Source of the DNA: Providencia sp.
Lineage (GTDB): Bacteria; Pseudomonadota; Gammaproteobacteria; Enterobacterales; Enterobacteriaceae
Direction of reading: 5' to 3'
NCBI RefSeq assembly: GCF_003533305.1
Contig: NZ_DOEH01000013.1
Location: 94,696-158,695, forward strand
Length of the DNA stretch: 64,000 bases
In this document: positions 47,556 through 57,311 of the stretch, piece after piece
How the letters are laid out: every line of letters starts with the position of its first letter
Numbering within the stretch: the first letter of the stretch is position 1
Position numbers and translations under genes: made by a program
The notes under the pieces: model-generated
Told to the model about the DNA's origin: nothing
The model's database searches: none
Seen by the model: only the letters and a program-made list of their open reading frames with translations

Positions 47556-49709
47556 TTAATGTGAAGATGAAACTTTCACACCCTCTTTAGGTACCGGTAC
47601 ATAAGGTGTTTCCATATCGGTGCGATTTGGGTTTTTATTCGCCTTCATTGCAACACGGATACCAAAGAAAATAATTCCGTATACCACAACTAAGAATAGA
47701 ATACTTAAACCCGCATTCGTATAGTTATTAATAATAATGTGGTTCATATTCGTCACGTCTTGTGCTGTTAAATCAGCACCACCAGCGGCGATTTTATCTT
47801 TATATGATTTCGCTAAATAAAGGAAACCTTCCAACTGAGGATTATCACTGAATAATTTCAGACCCAGCGCCCAAGTGGTACAGATTAATAACCATACAGC
47901 TGGTAAAACAGTAACCAAAATGTATTTGCTGCGTTTCATCTTAATCAAGACAACGGTACTTAAGACTAAAGCTACTGCAGCTAACATTTGGTTCGAGATA
48001 CCAAACAGCGGCCATAGGCTCTTAACGCCACCTAGTGGGTCAACAACGCCTTGATACAATAAGTAACCCCAGAGTCCAACACAACCCGCGGTACCGATAA
48101 TCCCCGCAACTAATGAGTCAGTTTTCTTCAAGAATGGAACGAAGTTACCAAGTAAATCTTGCAACATAAAGCGACCTGAACGCGTTCCCGCATCTAGTGC
48201 AGTTAAGATAAACAGCGCTTCAAATAAAATACCGAAGTGATACCAAAAGCCCATATTAGCGGCAGGCATTATTTCGTGGAATACAAATGCAATTCCCACA
48301 GCCAGTGTTGGCGCACCACCCGCACGGTTCAAGACAGAAGGTTCACCAATGTCTTTCGCAGTTTGCATAATTTGCTCAGGAGAGATAACAAAACCCCATG
48401 AGCTAACCGTTGCGGCGGCTTGTACTGAAACATCTTTCAATTGAGCCATGATCATTGCAGCATCAGAGCCACCCAATTCATGCAAGTTAGGCATCGTAAT
48501 ACCTAAAGCCGCAGGAGGAGTGTTCATTGCAAAATACAAACCTGGTTCAATAATAGATGCGGCAACCAATGCCATGATAGCAACGAAAGATTCCATTAAC
48601 ATCGCACCATAGCCGATATAACGTGCATCTTTTTCATTCGCTAACAATTTAGGCGTCGTACCCGATGCTATCAATGCGTGGAAACCTGATACCGCCCCGC
48701 AAGCAATAGTAATAAATAAGAATGGGAACAACGTACCTTTCCAGACAGGGCCTGTGCCATCAACGAATTGTGTCACGGCTGGCATTTTCAGTTCTGGATT
48801 TAGGATCACAATACCAATCGCCAATCCAACAATAACACCGATTTTTAGGAAGGTTGCTAGGTAATCACGTGGAGCCAAAATCAGCCAAACAGGTAATAAT
48901 GCTGAAACAAAGGCATAACCCACAAGCGTATAAGTAATCGTGGTGTCTTTAAATGTCAGCGCTGGGCCCCAGTACGGGTCGTGTGCAATAACACCACCGA
49001 ACCAAATTGATGCCACCAATAATACAATACCAATGACGGATATCTCAGCCACGCGTCCCGGCCGGATAAAGCGCATATACACTCCCATAAAGAGTGCAAT
49101 TGGGACTGTAGAACAAACTGTAAATACACCCCAAGGGCTTTCTGCTAGCGCTTTAACCACTATCAGGGCCAATACAGCCAGAATAATGATCATGATAAGG
49201 AAACAACCAAACAAAGCCAAAGTCCCTGGGATAGGCCCTAGCTCTTCTTTAATAATTTCCCCTAGCGATGCACCATTACGGCGTGATGAAATAAACAGCA
49301 CCATAAAATCTTGTACCGCACCGGCAACAACAACACCGGCAAGTAGCCATAATGTTCCGGGAAGATAACCAACCTGTGCCGCTAATACTGGCCCGACTAA
49401 TGGGCCAGCACCTGCAATCGCAGCAAAGTGGTGACCAAATAAAACATTTTTATTTGTCGGTACATAGTTTAAACCGTCATTATTAATGACCGCAGGTGTT
49501 GCCCGAGTTTCATCGAGCTTCATCACTTTAGTCGCTATATATAAGCTATAGTAGCGATATGCAATTAGATAAACTGACACCGATGCGACCACTATCCATA
49601 GCGCACTGATGTTCTCACCACGTCTGAGAGCGACAACGCCCAAACAAACTGCACCAATTATCCCAAGGATCATCCAAGGAACGTGCTTTAAAATACCATT
49701 CTTGTTCAT
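47556..49709 (-). CDS. btsT: Pyruvate/H+ symporter BtsT (CstA family)
   Basis: BtsT (YjiY) imports pyruvate in E. coli, where the BtsSR system induces it. The 717-residue product (E. coli 716) has the CstA-family pattern of many membrane segments, with LFGHHFAAIAGAGPLVGPVL, RRNGASLGEIIKEELG, ACGAVSGFHALIASGTTPK and LDAGTRSGRFMLQDLLGNF. A long hydrophilic C-terminus ends in ETPYVPVPKEGVKVSS. BtsSR genes are not in the window. The ATG follows AAGGTG. Confidence 0.95.
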   Translation of the reverse strand: MNKNGILKHVPWMILGIIGAVCLGVVALRRGENISALWIVVASVSVYLIAYRYYSLYIATKVMKLDETRATPAVINNDGLNYVPTNKNVLFGHHFAAIAGAGPLVGPVLAAQVGYLPGTLWLLAGVVVAGAVQDFMVLFISSRRNGASLGEIIKEELGPIPGTLALFGCFLIMIIILAVLALIVVKALAESPWGVFTVCSTVPIALFMGVYMRFIRPGRVAEISVIGIVLLVASIWFGGVIAHDPYWGPALTFKDTTITYTLVGYAFVSALLPVWLILAPRDYLATFLKIGVIVGLAIGIVILNPELKMPAVTQFVDGTGPVWKGTLFPFLFITIACGAVSGFHALIASGTTPKLLANEKDARYIGYGAMLMESFVAIMALVAASIIEPGLYFAMNTPPAALGITMPNLHELGGSDAAMIMAQLKDVSVQAAATVSSWGFVISPEQIMQTAKDIGEPSVLNRAGGAPTLAVGIAFVFHEIMPAANMGFWYHFGILFEALFILTALDAGTRSGRFMLQDLLGNFVPFLKKTDSLVAGIIGTAGCVGLWGYLLYQGVVDPLGGVKSLWPLFGISNQMLAAVALVLSTVVLIKMKRSKYILVTVLPAVWLLICTTWALGLKLFSDNPQLEGFLYLAKSYKDKIAAGGADLTAQDVTNMNHIIINNYTNAGLSILFLVVVYGIIFFGIRVAMKANKNPNRTDMETPYVPVPKEGVKVSSSH

Positions 49710-50144
49710 AGAACACCTTTCTGAGGTAGAACGAACATGCCATTAATCCCTGATTTACCATTAGTTAAAAACACATTGAATCTGCTTTTATTACTTTGAA
49801 TGAATAACTAATGACTTTATTATTGGCAGCGGTTGACTTGTAGTAAGTAAAAAATGAACTCTGCCATAGTGTATATGGTAAGAAATAACTCACCCTAAAA
49901 GGCGAAAGTTGGACTAAGCGGTGGCATAAAGAATTAAGCGGTTAGATTTTTGACGCGAATGGTTTTGAGCGTGACATGAGCGGATGAAAAACGTGATGTA
50001 GATAACAATAATAACAGCATTTCAATAAGTTAAATAATTACACCAATCTGGTTAGAATTGTCATTATTGTTAATAAACATAGAGAAATAAGTGAATTATT
50101 ACTGTTGATTAATAAAGTGATTACAAAAACTGATAATGTAGTGG
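49710..50144. other. Upstream region of btsT without a gene
   Basis: About 435 bp, AT-rich, must hold the btsT promoter and its control sites. No recognised operator can be named with confidence, and no open frame stands out on either strand. Confidence 0.5.
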
Positions 50145-50609
50145 TTATTCATTGATAACTTCCCCTTTCAAAGAAATCCATTGCCAATTACCACCAACCC
50201 ACCAACTGTGTTCGCCATCCGTTTCTATTTTGCACCCAACACCAACATGCGCTTTGCTGTTTTCAAAGGGATGAGCACAATCATACTGAGCTTCAATCAT
50301 AATTTTGCCTGTTATTGCATCGGCATAGCCAATTTTATTGTTCTTAATAATGCGATACACTCCATCCTTAGCTGCATCTGGCCAATTATCAAAATAATAA
50401 ATTTGATACATTTCATCGCCATTAATATCGACGATTGAAAATTTTTCATTAGGAATATCAAGTAGGCAATATAAGTAAGGCGATTTAGGCTCGAAACAGT
50501 GACTTTGCTTACCTTCAACCCAATTTTCAAATTGCTTTTCAAGATTATCGCTAAGCGAACTACTCGACATAAAAATTAATGACACCGCGCAGATTAAAAA
50601 TCGGATCAT
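50145..50609 (-). CDS. Secreted protein with a WG-like repeat
   Basis: The 154-residue product has a signal peptide (MIRFLICAVSLIFMSSSSLS) and is exported to the periplasm or envelope. The mature part contains one repeat of the WG (KWG) type: KIGYADAITGKIMIEAQYDC followed by AHPFENSKAHVGVGC, usually found in tandem in proteins of unknown function. Several Cys residues could form disulphides. AAAGGGTGATAA precedes the ATG. No neighbour suggests a role. Confidence 0.65.
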   Translation of the reverse strand: MIRFLICAVSLIFMSSSSLSDNLEKQFENWVEGKQSHCFEPKSPYLYCLLDIPNEKFSIVDINGDEMYQIYYFDNWPDAAKDGVYRIIKNNKIGYADAITGKIMIEAQYDCAHPFENSKAHVGVGCKIETDGEHSWWVGGNWQWISLKGEVINE

Positions 50610-50711
50610 TTATCACCCTTTAGCTTTATCATTTTGCTGTATTTATTCACTCTGAAAAACCATCGATATAATATTAAATAACAAAAGATGAAATACCAAA
50701 TGAAATAAATA

Positions 50712-50735
50712 AGCCCATCGTTATTTTAATGGGCT
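50712..50735 (-). terminator. Probable terminator after purT
   Basis: A 7-bp stem (AGCCCAT and ATGGGCT) with a 10-nt AT-rich loop lies about 26 bp after the purT stop. On the minus strand it is followed by TATTTATTTCATTT. The stem is short, so confidence is moderate. Confidence 0.5.
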
Positions 50736-50760
50736 CACTTAATCAATTAATAATTGAAAA

Positions 50761-51939
50761 TTAACCTGTCACTTTTACTGTATTTGCCGATAATTTTGCC
50801 ATATCTAAAGCTTTTTCGATTGTATCACCAATAGCAAGTGCCACGCCTAATCGACGCGTTCCGGCAATTTCCGGCTTACCAAATAGTCGTAATTGAACAT
50901 CATTTGATAATGCCTCACCAATACCTGAAAAAACCACGTCACAACTATGTAACTCAGGTAAAATAACGGCTGAAGCGCTTGGACCATATTGGCGAATATT
51001 ACCAATAGGCAAACCCAAAAAAGCCCGAACATGCAAAGCAAATTCAGATAGATTTTGAGAAATTAGCGTCACCATTCCGGTATCATGAGGGCGAGGAGAA
51101 ACTTCATTAAAAATAATTTCATCGCCACAAACAAACAATTCCACCCCAAATAAACCATAGCCGCCAAGCGCAGTGACTATTTTCGCAGCCACTTCCTGTG
51201 CTTTTTTCAGGGCGATATCATTCATTCGCTGTGGCTGCCAAGACTCACGATAATCCCCCTTTTCTTGGCGATGCCCGACAGGTGAACAAAAATGAATACC
51301 GTCAACAGCACTAATAGTAAGTAACGTAATTTCAAAATCAAAATTAACCATTTTTTCAACAATAACGCGACCTTGTCCTGCTCGACCACCTTCTTGAGAG
51401 TAATTCCAAGCTTGTTCAAGTTGTTCCAGTGAACGAATAATACTTTGCCCTTTACCTGATGAACTCATCACCGGTTTTACAATGCAAGGAAAACCAATTT
51501 CAGTTGCTGCACGGATAAAATCTGCTTTATTTTCAACGAAAAAGTATTCAGAGGTCGGTAAGCCAAGCTCTTCAGAAGCAAGACGACGGATACCTTCTCT
51601 GTTCATCGTTAAAGATACCGCCTTTGCGCAAGGCACAACTTTTTGTCCTTGTTGTTCTAACTCAACAAGGGTCTGAGTCGCGATAGCTTCAATTTCAGGT
51701 ACGATAAAATCTGGTTTTTCTGCTAAAACTAACTGACGTAGCGCTTCACCATCAAGCATGTTTATCGTATAGCTTCTATGTGCAACATGCATTGCAGGTG
51801 CATTTTCATAACGATCAACCGCAATAACCTCAATCCCTAAACGTTGGCATTCAATCGCCACTTCTTTACCTAGCTCTCCTGAACCGAGAAGCATGACTTT
51901 TGTAGCAGAGGAGCAAAGAGCAGTACCTAATTGATTCAT
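50761..51939 (-). CDS. purT: Formate-dependent phosphoribosylglycinamide formyltransferase
   Basis: PurT transfers formate to GAR with ATP, an alternative to folate-dependent PurN in purine synthesis. The 392-residue product (E. coli 392) has the ATP-grasp layout: N-terminal [55 protein letters not shown] and [16 protein letters not shown]. The ATG follows AAAGG. A PurR box lies upstream. Confidence 0.97.
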   Translation of the reverse strand: MNQLGTALCSSATKVMLLGSGELGKEVAIECQRLGIEVIAVDRYENAPAMHVAHRSYTINMLDGEALRQLVLAEKPDFIVPEIEAIATQTLVELEQQGQKVVPCAKAVSLTMNREGIRRLASEELGLPTSEYFFVENKADFIRAATEIGFPCIVKPVMSSSGKGQSIIRSLEQLEQAWNYSQEGGRAGQGRVIVEKMVNFDFEITLLTISAVDGIHFCSPVGHRQEKGDYRESWQPQRMNDIALKKAQEVAAKIVTALGGYGLFGVELFVCGDEIIFNEVSPRPHDTGMVTLISQNLSEFALHVRAFLGLPIGNIRQYGPSASAVILPELHSCDVVFSGIGEALSNDVQLRLFGKPEIAGTRRLGVALAIGDTIEKALDMAKLSANTVKVTG

Positions 51940-51990
51940 GATTGATGGCCTTTGTATGCGGACAGATGAAAATAATGAAGTAGATTATAT

Positions 51991-52006
51991 ACGCAATCGT
52001 TTGCTT
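51991..52006. promoter_or_regulatory. PurR operator upstream of purT
   Basis: ACGCAATCGTTTGCTT fits every defined position of the PurR consensus ANGCAANCGNTTNCNT. It lies 52 bp before the purT start codon, in the position expected for repression by PurR with hypoxanthine or guanine, as known for E. coli purT. Confidence 0.85.
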
Positions 52007-52050
52007 TCGCTATGCAGAAACTTTTTAAAACAATAACTATGCCATGATAA

Positions 52051-52977
52051 TCAGAGTTTGGGGGTTTCATCACGCCCTGTTACAAATGGATCTCTACGAT
52101 GAAATTCACTATAGCGTTTATGTAGCAGAGCAAGAATACAACATAATAAGCCAAGCCAAATGAGAGAGAAACTAACCCCTTTCACCCAATCAAAAAGCTC
52201 ATTAAATAAGAATACTGCCAATAAAAATTGAATGGTTGGTTCGATATATTGTGCAAGACCAATAACCGTCAATGTTGTTCGTTTAATTGCAGCCGTGAAG
52301 AAGATCAGTGGAATAATAGTCACGGGCGCTGCGAGCATATAAAGTAACTTGGTTTGCCAGTCGCCATTCATAACAGCGCTCGTTCCGTTTGCAGATAACC
52401 ACCATGTAATGGCGAGTGCAACAGGAAATAACCAAAGTGCCTCTAGTAGTAATGAGGTAAAGACATCAAAACGAATAAACTTACGAATTAGGCCATAAAT
52501 TGCAAAAGCACTTCCCATAATTAAAGCCAGAATAGGTAGTTCGCCATACTGCCAAATTTGATATCCCACTCCTGCACAAATAAAAATCACGGCCAGTTTT
52601 TCTGCAAAGATTAGCCGCTCACGTAGGAATATTACACCTAATAAAATTGAAAAAAGTGGATTGATAAAATACCCAAGGCTTGCCGCTAATACCTGCCCAT
52701 GCGTCAAAGCATAAGTAAAAGCAGTCCAAGAGACAGCCATAATTGATGAGCTGAATAAGCATAAAATAATCGAACGTTTGTCAGCCCAAACTTGCTTCCA
52801 TAATGATTTATTTTTGATGATCAGGCGGATAAGAAATAGGAAAGGAATTGACCATATCAGGCGTTGGGCTAAAAGTTCTAATGCCTGAGCGCCGGGAAGC
52901 AGGCGATAAAACAAAGGGGTAATCCCCCATAATATATAAGAAAAAATAGCTAAAGCTACTCCCGAACGCAGTAACAT
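52051..52977 (-). CDS. RarD-type EamA-family transporter
   Basis: The 308-residue protein has about ten membrane segments and the EamA/RarD pattern: FSYILWGITPLFYRLLPGAQ, QRLIWSIPFLFL, AASLGYFINPLFSILLGVIF, GSAFAIYGLIRKFIRFDV and AQYIEPTIQFLLAVFLFNEL. This is the chloramphenicol-sensitive RarD subgroup, but it is clearly diverged from E. coli RarD, so a paralogue is possible and the symbol is left blank. The substrate is unknown. It stands between purT and the sucrose locus. Confidence 0.82.
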   Translation of the reverse strand: MLLRSGVALAIFSYILWGITPLFYRLLPGAQALELLAQRLIWSIPFLFLIRLIIKNKSLWKQVWADKRSIILCLFSSSIMAVSWTAFTYALTHGQVLAASLGYFINPLFSILLGVIFLRERLIFAEKLAVIFICAGVGYQIWQYGELPILALIMGSAFAIYGLIRKFIRFDVFTSLLLEALWLFPVALAITWWLSANGTSAVMNGDWQTKLLYMLAAPVTIIPLIFFTAAIKRTTLTVIGLAQYIEPTIQFLLAVFLFNELFDWVKGVSFSLIWLGLLCCILALLHKRYSEFHRRDPFVTGRDETPKL

Positions 52978-53164
52978 AGTTTATCCATAGTACAAATGTC
53001 AGAGTATAAATATAAACAAGTGAAATACATTCAATATCATACGCTAATATCAAGAAAATAGAACTTTCAGTCATGATAAAACATCACATATTTACTTAAT
53101 ATTAGTCAATAAACAGCCTGATTAAATCAAGGTGACATATTTATATCACCTTGTTCCACTCGCG

Positions 53165-54109
53165 TTATAATTCCCTTTGATGCAACGGCGGCTGTTGGGC
53201 AATAAAATCAATGAGCTCTTGTTGGGTTGGCGCTGCACTAATCGCACCTTTTCGAGTTGTAGCTAATGCACCGCAAGCCGCGGCTTGAGTCACTATTGTC
53301 ATAAAATAATCTTCATTATCCGAAACACCATATTGAGCAATAGCTGCGAGCAAACCCGCCATAAATGCATCACCAGCTCCGGTAGTATCAACGCTTTCAA
53401 CCTGATAAGCGCTGATCGCCACTTTACTGTTTGGTGTAATCACCAAGCAACCTTTAGCACCCTGAGTCACTATTTTCAAACGCGCTGGATATTTTTTAAG
53501 TTTATTAACAGCATTGTCTAAAGAGATCTCTTTGGTTAGCCACAACAATTCATCATCTGATAATTTTAAAATATCCGCTTTATAAGCAAATTCATCGACA
53601 ATACGGTGCATTTCATTAGGATCAGCCCACATTTGAGGGCGGATATTAATATCAAAACTCAATAACCCACCCGCCTGCTTCATTTTGTCTATTGCTTGTA
53701 TTAAAGCCTCACGGCATACAATATGCACTAAAGCTAATGAGCAAAAATGTAAAATATCTTTATCAAATACAGGTAAATTTTTATTTGATAAAAACTGATC
53801 CGCGGAAGGTGAAACAAGAAAAGAAAACTCACGCTCGCCGTTTTCATGCAAAGAAACTAAAACCGTACTGGTTCGATGTAACTCATCAAATTCCATCGCA
53901 CTGGTATCAACATTTAAATCGAATAAGGTTTTCTGCATAAAATGCCCAAAAGCATCTTCCCCCACTCGACCAATAAAACCACTTGGCTGACCTAACTTTG
54001 CAACACCAGCAGCTACATTGACAGGAGCACCTCCTGCGCAGGCTTCATATTGCATATTTTGTAAGGGAATTAAGTCTACTACTGCATCACCTAATGACCA
54101 GACTTTCAT
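53165..54109 (-). CDS. cscK: Fructokinase of the csc sucrose locus
   Basis: The enzyme phosphorylates the fructose released by sucrose cleavage. The 314-residue PfkB-family product has VWSLGDAVVDLIP, AGGAPVNVAAGVAKLGQPSG, FIGRVGEDAFGHFMQ and the catalytic DTTGAGDAFMAGLL signature. Sequence and the divergent arrangement with cscA resemble E. coli CscK rather than the scr type. AGGAAA precedes the ATG. In E. coli the sucrose permease cscB follows cscK in the same operon; here rarD-type and purT genes lie there and no permease is found in the window. Confidence 0.87.
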   Translation of the reverse strand: MKVWSLGDAVVDLIPLQNMQYEACAGGAPVNVAAGVAKLGQPSGFIGRVGEDAFGHFMQKTLFDLNVDTSAMEFDELHRTSTVLVSLHENGEREFSFLVSPSADQFLSNKNLPVFDKDILHFCSLALVHIVCREALIQAIDKMKQAGGLLSFDINIRPQMWADPNEMHRIVDEFAYKADILKLSDDELLWLTKEISLDNAVNKLKKYPARLKIVTQGAKGCLVITPNSKVAISAYQVESVDTTGAGDAFMAGLLAAIAQYGVSDNEDYFMTIVTQAAACGALATTRKGAISAAPTQQELIDFIAQQPPLHQREL

Positions 54110-54215
54110 AGATTTTCCTTTAACTGTCGTTTTTAATTGTCGTTTAACTGAACCCTAATAATTTTCATTGATAATACGATAAACCATATAAAAATTAAGA
54201 CTGGTAAATTTAATT

Positions 54216-54229
54216 TGTTAACGTTAACA
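54216..54229. promoter_or_regulatory. Probable CscR operator between cscK and cscA
   Basis: TGTTAACGTTAACA is a perfect 14-bp palindrome with the central CG typical of LacI-family operators. It sits in the 246-bp divergent region, where one site could control both genes. CscR is encoded 1.6 kb away. The rest of this interval shows no gene. Confidence 0.75.
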
Positions 54230-54355
54230 TAAAGTATAAATAAAGCACGATAAGAACGCACGAATTATCTGCTAATAGTGATTTCCCTAAAGCATAATTC
54301 GAGAATCCAAATAAATTAGATAGCCCTACAGCTTAAGCCACACGGAAAACTATTA

Positions 54356-55789
54356 ATGAAACATCCAATTGAAAATTCAAGAAAATCATTAAATAAACAA
54401 TTTTATCCTAATTATCATCTCGCCAGTTATACCGGCTGGCTCAATGATCCAAATGGATTAATTTATCATAATGGTTTATATCATGCTTTTTATCAACATC
54501 ACCCTTATAGCGCTGTTTGGGGCCCCATGCACTGGGGTCACGCGACCAGTAAAGATATGGTTCATTGGCAACATCAGCCGATCGCCCTAGCCCCCGGTGA
54601 TGAATACGATAAAGATGGCTGTTTTTCGGGATCATCGATAAGCCATGAAGGTAAATTATATTTATTCTATACAGGGCATATTTGGTTATCAGGAGAAGGT
54701 GACGATAGCCAAATACACCAAACTCAGTGCTTAGCGGTTAGTGACGATGGTATTCATTTCGAAAAGAAAGGCATTATTATCCCATCCCCTAAGGGCTATA
54801 TGCACTTCCGAGATCCTAAAGTTTGGCATCAAGATGGAAAATGGTGGATGGTAGTCGGTGCTCGAGATACCCTTGATCAAGGACAAATTTTACTATTTAA
54901 CACTACAGATTTGCTAAATTGGAATAATGACTACCAGATCTTAGCCAAAACAGACGATAAAAACGTCTATATGTGGGAATGCCCTGATTTTTTCCCATTA
55001 GGCGATCACTTTATCACCTTATTCTCACCCCAAGGAAAAAAAGCACAGGGTAATCAATACCGTAACCTGTACCAAAATGGCTACCTTGTTGGAAACTGGG
55101 CTCCAGGGCAACCTTATGAGGTAACCCATCAATTTACGGAACTCGATTTTGGCCAAGATTTTTATGCACCTCAAACTTTTTTAGCGCAAGATAGACGTCG
55201 TATTGCAATTGCATGGATGGATATGTGGGAAAGTCATATGCCATCACAAGCACATGGTTGGTCTGGTTGTTTTACCTTACCAAGAGAACTTTCTCTTAAT
55301 GAACAAGGTAAAATTATTGCTAAGCCAATTGTTGAGCTCAAAACATTACGTAAAGATCCCATCCATATTCCAGCCGTCGTTATGACAAAAAATACAACGC
55401 AACTCATTGAGAAAAAAGCGACTAGCTGTGAAATAGAACTAGTTTGGGATCTACAAAATAGCCCAGCTGAAAAATTTGGCTTTTGGATTGGAAGTGGTAT
55501 TCAATTTTATATCGATAACCAAAATCAGCGCTTAACATTATCTCGTCACTATCCCGAATATATTATTAGTGATAGTCGAAGCGCACCGCTTCCTCAAACA
55601 AAACAACTTAAAATACGCGCATTTATCGATAAGTCTTGTCTTGAAGTTTTTATCAATGATGGAGAGCAAACTTTTAGTAGCCGTATTTATCCGGCAGAAA
55701 ATGATTGTAGTTTAAAGTTATTCGCAATAAATCAGAACGCAAAATTAGACAAAGCTACGTACTGGCCATTAAAGAAAGCAATTAAATAA
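54356..55789 (+). CDS. cscA: Sucrose hydrolase (invertase) CscA
   Basis: CscA splits sucrose into glucose and fructose in the cytoplasm. The 477-residue product equals E. coli CscA in length. It has the glycoside hydrolase family 32 motifs GWLNDPNGLIYHNGLYHAFY (nucleophile Asp), MHFRDPKVW (RDP motif), YMWECPDFFPLG (acid/base Glu) and a C-terminal beta-sandwich with SCLEVFINDG. No signal peptide is seen. It is divergent from cscK and convergent with cscR. Confidence 0.93.
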   Translation: MKHPIENSRKSLNKQFYPNYHLASYTGWLNDPNGLIYHNGLYHAFYQHHPYSAVWGPMHWGHATSKDMVHWQHQPIALAPGDEYDKDGCFSGSSISHEGKLYLFYTGHIWLSGEGDDSQIHQTQCLAVSDDGIHFEKKGIIIPSPKGYMHFRDPKVWHQDGKWWMVVGARDTLDQGQILLFNTTDLLNWNNDYQILAKTDDKNVYMWECPDFFPLGDHFITLFSPQGKKAQGNQYRNLYQNGYLVGNWAPGQPYEVTHQFTELDFGQDFYAPQTFLAQDRRRIAIAWMDMWESHMPSQAHGWSGCFTLPRELSLNEQGKIIAKPIVELKTLRKDPIHIPAVVMTKNTTQLIEKKATSCEIELVWDLQNSPAEKFGFWIGSGIQFYIDNQNQRLTLSRHYPEYIISDSRSAPLPQTKQLKIRAFIDKSCLEVFINDGEQTFSSRIYPAENDCSLKLFAINQNAKLDKATYWPLKKAIK

Positions 55790-55841
55790 ATAACCGACCG
55801 TAAATAAGGGTTACAATTTGTAGCCCTTACGCGATTAAATC

Positions 55842-56837
55842 TTAAAAAGATTTGCGCTCGAGCAAGTCACAAGCAACATATTGTGTATCGCAATGTGACC
55901 TTTCTTCTATGATGTGTAAAGCCGCTTCTTGCCCTAATTGATAATGTGGTAACACAACCGTACTTAACGGTGGATAAAACAACTCCCCCACACCAATCAT
56001 ATTATCATAGCCCAATACCGCTATATCCTCAGGAATACGGAGACCCTTACTCAACAATACTTGATAAGCTAAAAAAGCAATTCGATCATTACCGCAAATT
56101 ACCACATCAAAATCAGGTTGACCATTTTGACAATGGGAGTCAATCAACTCAATCACATCAATATAATGTTCATCACCGGACTCTAAATGATATTGCATTA
56201 AAGATTCAAGAGGTAGATTTGCCTTTGACCAAGCGGCTTGAACGGCCTCTCGACGCGTTTTCCCCGCCAAGGTATCTTTAGGAATATAGAGACATAATGG
56301 TTTTCGATACCCTTTCTCAATTAAACGACAGACTGCTTTATATTGGCCATTAAAATCATCAGGTATATAAGTTGGAAATTGTTTATTTTGACTAACGCAG
56401 TTAGCTAATACCAAACGACTTTTATGCAACGATTCTGGAATAGTAACTTCCCTTAATCCCATTGTCGTATAAATAATACCATCTGGCCTCTGGGATAATA
56501 ATTGGCGAATAGCCCGATCATAATCACCATTCGATGTAATATTAACGACAAAGCTACTCCAACCAAATTGCCTTGCGGTTTGCTCTATTGATAAAATCAT
56601 TTCAACTGAAAATGGCGTTGTTGCAGTATCAAGCGCTAAAACCCCGACAGTAGAAATGCGCGAGCTTTTACCTCTGATTTTCCGAGCAGAGAAATCAGGA
56701 ACATAATTAAGCGCATCAATGGCCTGTTGTACCTGTTTTAGTGTTTCTGGCTTCAACAACTCAGGACTATTGATTGCCCTTGATACTGTCATTAAAGAAA
56801 CACTCGCGAGTCGCGCCACATCTTTCAAAGAGGCCAT
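55842..56837 (-). CDS. cscR: LacI-family sucrose repressor CscR
   Basis: The 331-residue product equals E. coli CscR in length. The N-terminal LacI helix-turn-helix reads SLKDVARLASVSLMTVSRAI, followed by hinge residues near LNYVPDFSARKIRG, then a periplasmic-binding-protein-like sugar domain with TTPFSVEMILSIEQTARQFG and RPDGIIYTTMGLREVTIPES. Strong similarity to CscR makes sucrose or fructose the likely inducer. It is expected to bind the palindrome at 54216. It lies convergent with cscA across 52 bp. Confidence 0.92.
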   Translation of the reverse strand: MASLKDVARLASVSLMTVSRAINSPELLKPETLKQVQQAIDALNYVPDFSARKIRGKSSRISTVGVLALDTATTPFSVEMILSIEQTARQFGWSSFVVNITSNGDYDRAIRQLLSQRPDGIIYTTMGLREVTIPESLHKSRLVLANCVSQNKQFPTYIPDDFNGQYKAVCRLIEKGYRKPLCLYIPKDTLAGKTRREAVQAAWSKANLPLESLMQYHLESGDEHYIDVIELIDSHCQNGQPDFDVVICGNDRIAFLAYQVLLSKGLRIPEDIAVLGYDNMIGVGELFYPPLSTVVLPHYQLGQEAALHIIEERSHCDTQYVACDLLERKSF

Positions 56838-57311
56838 GTAAGTATATTCACTCAGTATAAAGACATAAAAATAAATTCTATCATGTTAATGATAAAAAGC
56901 ACTCACTCTTAGTGCGCAAACGAATTTAGTGTGACAGCTTAATAAAACTTCATAAAATCTACTTTTCAGGCTTTTTATGATTATCGTTTTGATATATTAT
57001 TACGCTATTGTATAAAATAATTTTATAAGAAACTTGCAAAATAAAATACCAGAAAACAAGTAAAAGCACCTACATTGTTACAAATCAGTAATCGTTTCTT
57101 ACGCTTTGACACCAACTTTAACCATTGTTTCTATTTTTATATTAAATTTAACTAGATGATACATTTAATATAAATTATGGTCAGTAATACATTAATAAAA
57201 AAAACAACGTTTAGTAGAAAATATTACTGTCTATTTTACTGGGCATTTTATTTATCTACCTATTTTATCAAATTAATATGAATATCAAATCAGTTTAACA
57301 GGAGTATGGTG
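56838..57311. other. AT-rich intergenic region upstream of cscR and the LuxR-type gene
   Basis: About 470 bp without a gene; it must contain both divergent promoters. A small dyad ATCATGTTAATGAT at 56880-56893 lies about 40 bp before cscR and may be a self-regulatory site. The rest, especially 57130-57300, is very AT-rich. Confidence 0.45.

Noticed and set aside
48940..49368. 142-codon frame antisense to btsT
   Set aside because: It is a by-product of the codon pattern of a conserved transporter gene; the sense gene is certain.
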